A stretch of DNA of 11,185 bases from positions 1 to 11,185 of the forward strand of contig JAIDPG010000036.1 in assembly GCA_029062865.1 (NCBI GenBank), read 5' to 3'. Shown piece after piece: positions 6,410 through 11,185 of this stretch. A model generated the notes under the pieces. It saw only the letters and a program-made list of their open reading frames with translations. It made no database searches and was not told the DNA's origin. Position 1 is the first letter of the stretch. Each line of letters opens with the position of its first letter. The position numbers and the translations under genes were made by a program. Origin of the DNA: Oscillospiraceae bacterium. GTDB lineage: Bacteria > Bacillota > Clostridia > Oscillospirales > Ruminococcaceae.

Positions 6410-7425
6410 AAAAACTCGCATTACTTTTATCCGCGGGAATCATTCTTGTGGGGCTTTGCGGCTGCAAAAGCAAACCCAACAATGAAAACTATTTCGGAGG
6501 CGAGGGAGAGCTAAAATCCAAGGAAAATATTATTTACGACGACAACAGCATTTACATAAATTTCGGCTACTCAAACGTAAAAAAATACAACAAAAACTCC
6601 AACACGCTGACCATAGCCTGCGACGATCCCGCGTGCGGTCACAAAGCGGAGGACGTAAACTGCAAGGCGAATATGGAATACCGCCTGTTTAACAGAAAAC
6701 TTGTTCGTATTGACAACGAGCTTGTCACGAAAAGCGACGGCACTTCATACAGGCAAGGCTATCTGTATCTCTGTGATGAAAATAATAAACAGGTTTTCAA
6801 AAACGATCTGCCAGACGGCGCGGACAGCGAACACGCCGAGCCCTCTATCGGCGTTGTTTACGCGCTCGGAGACGATTATCTGGTGCTGGTCAAAGGCGCG
6901 CATTTCTATTTGCTTGACAATGATTTCAACGTGAAATTTACCGTCGCAAACTTCGGCCCGTTCACCGGCGGCGTGTTTTACGTCGACGGGGAGATTTACT
7001 ACATCGACAGCCTCTATCGCTTGATGAAGCTCGACAGCGAAAACGGCGAGGGAGTGTCCGTAAATATCGGGGCGAAGATCACCGAGGGCTTTGTTGTCGG
7101 GAATACGCTGTGGTTTTCGGATGAGAAAATGGCGCTTTGCTCTTACGATTTCAAAACGGGAGAGATAAAAGAGCACGCGGAAAACGCTGTGCGCCTTAAC
7201 AGCGTGGGAAAATATATCGAGTATATGGTCTATGGCGCGGGGGACGTTTGTTTGTATGATACCGAAACCAATGAAGCTCACACGCGAAACGACATCGATA
7301 TAAACGAGGACGAGCTGTTCTTCCTCGACGGAAATTATTACGCGTATAGCAACACGAAAAACACGCTCACGCTTTACGAGGACGATTTAACAACCGTGAT
7401 AAAAACCGCCGCTTTGGAGGCATAG
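6406..7425 (+). CDS. Lipoprotein (paralogue 2), beta-propeller-like, with Cys/His cluster
   Basis: An intact 339-residue paralogue of the preceding gene. The signal peptide MKKLALLLSAGIILVGLCGC ends in a lipobox with Cys20 as the lipidated residue, so the mature protein is anchored on the outer face of the membrane. It then has NYFGGEGELK, shared exactly with paralogue 1, and a Cys/His cluster C72-x4-C77-x-H79-x6-C86. Repeated strand units (GDDYLVLVKGAHFYLLDNDF, GEIYYIDSLYRLMKLD, NTLWFS, LTLYEDDLTT) suggest a DUF5050-like propeller. The enzyme or binding role is unknown. GGAGGG (6394-6399) precedes the ATG, which overlaps the previous stop as ATGA. It is followed 10 bp later by the permease gene, so it is probably co-transcribed and may be a sensor or accessory of the transporter. 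Confidence 0.85.
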   Translation: MKKLALLLSAGIILVGLCGCKSKPNNENYFGGEGELKSKENIIYDDNSIYINFGYSNVKKYNKNSNTLTIACDDPACGHKAEDVNCKANMEYRLFNRKLVRIDNELVTKSDGTSYRQGYLYLCDENNKQVFKNDLPDGADSEHAEPSIGVVYALGDDYLVLVKGAHFYLLDNDFNVKFTVANFGPFTGGVFYVDGEIYYIDSLYRLMKLDSENGEGVSVNIGAKITEGFVVGNTLWFSDEKMALCSYDFKTGEIKEHAENAVRLNSVGKYIEYMVYGAGDVCLYDTETNEAHTRNDIDINEDELFFLDGNYYAYSNTKNTLTLYEDDLTTVIKTAALEA

Positions 7426-7435
7426 AGGGATAAAG

Positions 7436-8470
7436 ATGAAATTCGAGTTCAAGAAAATTCTGTCCAATAAAATAATCGTCGTGTTTTTCGCGGTGATATT
7501 CGCCGCCGCGCTCGCGTATTTCTTCCGCGCGATGGGGACGTTTGAGGCTTGGGGAAAATACGACCCCGCCGAGATCCAATCCGAGCTTGATTACATAGAA
7601 GAATACGAGCAAAGAAGCGAGCAGGTGATAAAGTCGGCGGAGCGCATCAAAGCTGAGACCTCCAACATCTACAAGCAGCGCCTGTCGGACAAGATCATCG
7701 CGCAGCGCCAAAACCGCCGCGAGCTGACAACGGGCGACAACAAGGCGGTGATGTGGTTTCGGCTAGCGTTGGACGACACCTACATTTCGCTTTTGCCGAT
7801 ACTTTTCTGTATACTGATAAGCGCGGAGCTGTTCTGCGGCGAAATACGAAGCGGCGTGTTCAAATTCAATTTCACATCGAAGAACGGCAGGCTGTGCTTA
7901 TACCGAAAAAAGATATTCACGCTGATGATCTTCTCGGCGTGCACGGCGGTGCTCTACACCGCGATACAGCTCGTCGCGGTGCTTCCGAAATACGGCTTGA
8001 CCGATTTGAATATTCCGCTTCAGATATACGATTCCTACATAAATTGCGCGTACAACATCGGCTTTTTGCAGTTCGTTTTCGCAACGGTCGGAATGAGGAT
8101 TTTGTGCTGCTGGTTCATCTGCTTTCTGACGGTGTGCCTTGCGCTGCTGTTCCGCAGTCTTATCGCGTCGGCGGCTGCCTCGGGAGCGGTCTTCGCGCTG
8201 CTGTTCGTGCTGTATGAGCGCACTCTGCAAACGCACGGCGGAACAACGGTCAAGTCAACGCAATACGCTCTCCATCACGGGCTGCTCAAATTCTCGCCGA
8301 TATGCTTGTTTGACCCGAACGGATTTTTCGTGTCGAGCGATTACGTGAATGTACTTGATTATCCCGTAACGGAGCTGTTTGTCAACCTCGCCGTAAGCGT
8401 GATCATAACGGCGGTTTTGGCAGCTTTGGGAGGATATTTATTTGCTCGTAAAAGGAGGCGGCTGTCGTGA
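7436..8470 (+). CDS. ABC-2 type transporter permease (first)
   Basis: A 344-residue membrane subunit. One helix near the N terminus (about residues 11-30) is followed by a charged, helical, probably extracytoplasmic stretch of about 80 residues rich in Glu, Lys and Arg (roughly 40-110). A cluster of five or so helices runs from about 115 to the end. The segment ISAELFCGEIRSGVFKFNFT after helix 2, followed by a basic SKNGRLCLYRKK stretch, is placed like the cytoplasmic coupling region of ABC-2 permeases. The C terminus is ARKRRRLS, which is positive and cytoplasmic. GAGGG six bases upstream sets the start. The stop overlaps the GTG of the ATPase gene (GTGA), so translation is coupled. The substrate cannot be inferred, and it may be a peptide, antibiotic or lipid. 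Confidence 0.85.
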   Translation: MKFEFKKILSNKIIVVFFAVIFAAALAYFFRAMGTFEAWGKYDPAEIQSELDYIEEYEQRSEQVIKSAERIKAETSNIYKQRLSDKIIAQRQNRRELTTGDNKAVMWFRLALDDTYISLLPILFCILISAELFCGEIRSGVFKFNFTSKNGRLCLYRKKIFTLMIFSACTAVLYTAIQLVAVLPKYGLTDLNIPLQIYDSYINCAYNIGFLQFVFATVGMRILCCWFICFLTVCLALLFRSLIASAAASGAVFALLFVLYERTLQTHGGTTVKSTQYALHHGLLKFSPICLFDPNGFFVSSDYVNVLDYPVTELFVNLAVSVIITAVLAALGGYLFARKRRRLS

Positions 8471-9207
8471 ACGAATTGACCTTGCAAAACGTCACTAAAA
8501 AATACAGACAAAAGACCGCGCTGGACGGCGTTTCACTCAGCTTTAAAACAGGCATCAACGCGCTTCTCGGGCCTAACGGCTCGGGGAAGACCACGATGAT
8601 GAACATCATCGCGGATTTGATTTCGGCAACCTCGGGAAGCGTCTTGTGGAACGGTGCGAGCGTATCCAAGCTCGGCGAAAAATACCGCGAAATTCTGGGG
8701 TTTATGCCGCAAAACGTGAGCCTCTACAAACGTTTTTCGGCGGCGGAAAATCTGCGGTATTTCGGGACACTAAAGGGGCTGAACGCATCGAAAACGGAGC
8801 TCGAAATTCCGCGGCTGCTCGAAAAGGTAAACCTCGCGGACTGCGCAGACAAGAAATTCGGGAGCTTCTCGGGCGGCATGAAGCAGCGCCTCGGCATCGC
8901 CGTGACGATTATGAACGACCCGAAGCTCGTTATCTTTGACGAGCCGACCGCGGGTCTTGACCCAAAGGAGCGTATGCGCTTCCGCGACATTCTCCGCGAG
9001 CTCTCCGAGAGCGCGGTCGTTATTCTCTCAACGCACATCGTGTCCGACGTTGAGGCGCTTGCGGACAACATTATTCTGCTGAAAAACGGCAAAATTTGCG
9101 AGAACGGATCCGCCGACGAATTACGCGAAAAATACGCACCCGAAGCAAGCGGCGACAAGTCCGCGCTTGAGATGCTTTATATGAATTTTTTTGGAGAAAC
9201 AGAATGA
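8467..9207 (+). CDS. ABC transporter ATP-binding protein
   Basis: A 246-residue cytoplasmic ATPase that powers the two flanking permeases. All core motifs are intact: Walker A GPNGSGKT (35-42), Q-loop Gln82 in FMPQN, signature SFSGGMKQR (123-131), Walker B LVIFDEP with D148 and E149, D-loop AGLDP, and switch His180 in STHIVSD. It is closest in style to the CcmA/drug-export ATPases of ABC-2 systems. The start is GTG, eight bases after GGAGG, overlapping the preceding stop. Its own stop overlaps the next start (ATGA). A short C-terminal tail without an added domain suggests no extra regulatory module. Confidence 0.95.
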   Translation: MNELTLQNVTKKYRQKTALDGVSLSFKTGINALLGPNGSGKTTMMNIIADLISATSGSVLWNGASVSKLGEKYREILGFMPQNVSLYKRFSAAENLRYFGTLKGLNASKTELEIPRLLEKVNLADCADKKFGSFSGGMKQRLGIAVTIMNDPKLVIFDEPTAGLDPKERMRFRDILRELSESAVVILSTHIVSDVEALADNIILLKNGKICENGSADELREKYAPEASGDKSALEMLYMNFFGETE

Positions 9208-10223
9208 TAAAATGGGAATTACGAAAGCTGATAAACGTTATAACCGCGCTGTCTGCTGCTGCTTTATGCGTGGGGTGGTTCTTTGTCTGCAAGTTGCTTT
9301 TTGTCGGAGAGTATGAGGGAATAAACGGCGCGATCTACCGAAATTACATCGCCGAGCTTTCCGATCTATCGTTCGGCGAGCAAAGCGAATTTATTGAAAA
9401 AGAGGACGCAAAGATCGCCGAAACGCTTTCCGCGGAAACGGAAATGCGAGATAAGTATTTCCTCGGTGAGATCTCAGACGATGATTATCTTGACTATCTC
9501 GACCGCCTCGAAAGCTGCAAGGCGAAGTCCGAAACATTCGCGTATATCAAGCATAAATACACGCGGATATGCGAAGATCCCCGCCTTAAATTTACCTACG
9601 ACCTTGAGCTTGAGGGACATCTTACAACGATGACTGCCGATTTTCCGCTGATAATAATGCTTCTGATCTTCGGGTGCTTTGTTATCATTCCCGAGATACC
9701 GACCGAGTCCTTTATCCTCACCTGCAAAAACGGCAGACGGAAGACGTTCGCGGCAAAGCTGGCGGCGTATTTCATCGTGTGCGGCGTTATGATTGCGGCG
9801 TTCAACTTCGCGGAGCTTTCCGCGCTGTTTTCAAAAAATCTTGGCGATTTAAATGCGCCCGCGGCTTCAATGGAAGCTTTCGAGGAGCTTGACCGCGATA
9901 TTACAAGCCTTGGACTTATCGTGAGAATTTTCGCGTTTCGCTTGCTTGGAGAGATTACGATTTGCGCAATGTTTTTCGCGCTTTCGTCGCTTTGCCGAAA
10001 TCATATCGCGTACTTTTGCTCGGCGGTGTCGCTCGTGATGATCCCCGCGTTTTTCGCGAGCTTTATCCCCAAGTTTTTGCGCGGCGTGACAGTTTTTTAC
10101 ACGCTTTCGGGAAAATCAATTCCGATTGAAAAAACGGAGCTTGCCGTGATATTCGGCGCGACGGCTTGGATAGCGGCTTCGTTTATCACCGCAAAATCCA
10201 AATCACGAATGAATGCAGATTGA
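9204..10223 (+). CDS. ABC-2 type transporter permease (second)
   Basis: A 339-residue membrane protein with the same plan as the first permease: an N-terminal helix (about residues 12-33), a long acidic/helical extracytoplasmic stretch (about 40-150) containing FGEQSEFIEKEDAKIAE and ISDDDYLDYLDRLES, then about five helices. The segment FGCFVIIPEIPTESFILTCK followed by NGRRKTFAAK corresponds in position to the coupling region of the first permease and shares its NGR turn, which supports a common origin. The start is the ATG overlapping the ATPase stop, preceded by GGAGAA. An intrinsic terminator follows, so this is the last gene of the operon. It is probably the heterodimer partner of the first permease. 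Confidence 0.85.
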   Translation: MIKWELRKLINVITALSAAALCVGWFFVCKLLFVGEYEGINGAIYRNYIAELSDLSFGEQSEFIEKEDAKIAETLSAETEMRDKYFLGEISDDDYLDYLDRLESCKAKSETFAYIKHKYTRICEDPRLKFTYDLELEGHLTTMTADFPLIIMLLIFGCFVIIPEIPTESFILTCKNGRRKTFAAKLAAYFIVCGVMIAAFNFAELSALFSKNLGDLNAPAASMEAFEELDRDITSLGLIVRIFAFRLLGEITICAMFFALSSLCRNHIAYFCSAVSLVMIPAFFASFIPKFLRGVTVFYTLSGKSIPIEKTELAVIFGATAWIAASFITAKSKSRMNAD

Positions 10224-10233
10224 ATGTGAATAT

Positions 10234-10269
10234 AAAAAAGCTGCAGGTTTGTATAAATGCGGTTTTTTT
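10234..10269 (+). terminator. Intrinsic terminator of the lipoprotein/ABC operon
   Basis: The arms AAAAAAGCTGCA (10234-10245) and TGCGGTTTTTT (starting at 10258) pair around a 12-base loop, with two G-U wobbles, and end in seven T. It lies 10 bases after the last stop codon. Because the arm is A-rich, it may also work weakly for minus-strand transcripts. Confidence 0.8.
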
Positions 10270-10313
10270 GTCGTTAAGCAACGCTGTTATAATGCGGATT
10301 CAGCTTGATATCC

Positions 10314-10397
10314 TTAAATATGATATACTCCACATTTCCATTTAGAAACAGTCTTATCACTGATTGACAGTACATCCGCAAGCTGCTTTTGTGCCAT
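10314..10397 (-). pseudogene. Fragment of an XRE-type helix-turn-helix domain
   Basis: A 27-codon reading frame starting at the ATG at 10395-10397 gives MAQKQLADVLSISDKTVSKW followed by KCG. This is the core of an HTH_3/XRE domain (the LTQKQLAdxLxISdKTVSKWErG pattern), beginning in the middle of helix 2 and lacking the N-terminal helix and the rest of the protein. The codon three upstream is TAG and no ribosome binding site precedes, so it cannot be a gene by itself. It abuts the recombinase fragment, which suggests a deletion or rearrangement joint. Confidence 0.6.
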
Positions 10398-10677
10398 ATT
10401 ACGCTAAATAAAGCACCACTGCGTATGTCATACCGAATATAGTGTCCTGAACTTTTATTCCTGCCGTATTCACTGTGTGTCGTACACATATAATATTGCT
10501 TTTCCCTTGACCTTTCGGTTGCATTGCTGTGCATATACCGCAATCCCCGACCGCTGTCAGCGCATTTCGAAAGCCCCGTGAAAATTTGCGTTTTAACGCC
10601 TTTTTAGAACGTTTTCGGCTTTCAATATCAACATAAGCCTGATCCCACAGCTCTCTTGAAATGATCGGCTCGTGCAC
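10398..10677 (-). pseudogene. Fragment of a large serine recombinase
   Basis: Large serine recombinases catalyse integration or excision of mobile elements. The reading starting at 10677 gives VHEPIISRELWDQAYVDIES RKRSKKALKRKFSRGF. HEPIIS.ELWD is the typical start of the 'Recombinase' domain, and the FS... segment is the lead into the zinc ribbon. In the neighbouring frame YYMCTTHSEYGRNKSSGHYI RYD continues as the zinc-ribbon end, so a frameshift lies between about 10500 and 10560. The second cysteine pair is degraded. The catalytic resolvase N-terminal domain is absent. The fragment ends abruptly against the XRE remnant. Confidence 0.7.
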
Positions 10678-10960
10678 GTTTTGAGCTCGGAGTGTTTTTT
10701 ATAGCCGACAGGAGCGTGGGCTCTGTATTGCGCTTCTCACATTTGATTACGCTCTCCACAAGGTCAAGAGCGATCGCTTTTGTTTCCGCGAAGTGCTCCT
10801 TGATCTTGATTTTTGTTTTGCCGCTGATGTAGAGCACATTATCTATCATGGAAAATCCGTCTTTCATAAACGTGGAAATTTCGATTATCGCCTCGGCTCG
10901 TTTGCTGAAAAACAGCAGGCAGGACTTTAAAAACAGTTTCATTCGATTGAATTTGGTCAT
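10628..10960 (-). CDS. Unrecognised ORF, 110 residues, possibly truncated
   Basis: The start ATG (10958-10960) has a good ribosome binding site (GGAGG, 7 bases away) and overlaps the stop of an upstream frame (ATGA), which suggests a real origin. The protein starts MTKFNRMKLFLKSCLLFFSK and is followed by mixed charged sequence (ISGKTKIKIKEHFAETKAIA). I see no clear family. The last 18 or so residues lie across the recombinase fragment in another frame, so the true C terminus was probably lost at a joint near 10680. It may be a cargo gene of the same decayed mobile element. Confidence 0.35.
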   Translation of the reverse strand: MTKFNRMKLFLKSCLLFFSKRAEAIIEISTFMKDGFSMIDNVLYISGKTKIKIKEHFAETKAIALDLVESVIKCEKRNTEPTLLSAIKNTPSSKRARADHFKRAVGSGLC

Positions 10961-11123
10961 ATATTATCCTCCATAAAATCATAATCATCTGCCGCGTATT
11001 CATTGACAATTGTTTCGTTAGCACTACCTTTTTGGATAGTTTTCGCTTGGCATACTCACGATTTTCCGCGCAATCAGATCGTCTAGATTTATTTTTACGC
11101 GCGTTCTAAAAATTCCGAAAACT
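10957..11123 (-). pseudogene. C-terminal remnant of an unrecognised gene, frameshifted
   Basis: One frame reads VKINLDDLIARKIVSMPSEN YPKR and stops near 11030. The adjacent frame continues ANETIVNEYAADDYDFMEDN I and ends at the TGA at 10957-10959. Together they look like one acidic C-terminal region with a one-base shift at a run of A/G near 11033. The stop overlaps the next ATG. The upstream end is lost or lies beyond the hairpin at 11127-11147. No family was recognised. Confidence 0.3.
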
Positions 11124-11150
11124 AAATCCCGCCGAAGAACGGCGGGAAAT
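11124..11150. terminator. GC-rich hairpin near the right edge
   Basis: Perfect 8-bp arms TCCCGCCG (11127-11134) and CGGCGGGA (11140-11147) have a 5-base loop. Short T-rich tracts occur on both outer sides (AATTTTG on the plus strand, TTTAGTTTT on the minus strand), so it may terminate transcripts from either side. The sequence to its right is AT-rich with no gene visible. Confidence 0.5.
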
Positions 11151-11185
11151 TTTGTCCTCTATATACTTAGGTTATTATATTATAT

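Noticed and set aside
7753..8217. Arg/His-rich open frames on both strands inside the first permease
   Set aside because: They are shadows of the permease frame with no start signals.

Overview
The window looks like chromosomal DNA of a Gram-positive, low-to-medium GC anaerobe of the class Clostridia, probably an Oscillospirales/Ruminococcaceae-type gut bacterium. This is inferred from strong GGAGG ribosome binding sites, consensus TTGACA/TATAAT promoters, clostridial-type lipoproteins, a 473-residue GlgA and decayed clostridial mobile-element genes. No rRNA, tRNA or CRISPR array was found.

Region 1 (1-4460, minus strand) holds housekeeping genes, each with its own signals. They are the 5' part of homoserine dehydrogenase (hom), a small four-helix membrane protein (DUF2871-like), glycogen synthase (glgA), an AIM24-family protein and a small M50 site-2-type protease. 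Sigma-A-type promoters can be read for hom, glgA and the AIM24 gene, and strong intrinsic terminators follow glgA and the AIM24 gene. A palindromic, MITE-like element flanked by a 10-bp direct repeat sits in the glgA leader.

Region 2 (about 4400-5240) is an AT-rich graveyard. It contains a minus-strand CPBP (CAAX-type) membrane protease with frameshift and internal deletion, back to back with a plus-strand remnant of a small secreted protein that has lost internal segments.

Region 3 (5384-10223, plus strand) is the most distinctive part: a tightly packed five-gene operon. Two tandem paralogous lipoproteins (the first broken by one in-frame TGA) are followed by an ABC-2 type permease, an ABC ATPase and a second ABC-2 type permease. 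Junctions are ATGA/GTGA overlaps or a 10-bp gap, and the operon ends at a clear intrinsic terminator. The parts suggest an ABC-2 exporter or membrane-stress transporter with cognate surface lipoproteins. The substrate cannot be read from sequence.

Region 4 (10270-11185) is a second graveyard on the minus strand. It holds a frameshifted fragment of a large serine recombinase, a 27-codon fragment of an XRE-type DNA-binding domain abutting it, and two unrecognised ORF pieces joined by an ATGA overlap. A GC-rich hairpin lies near the right edge.
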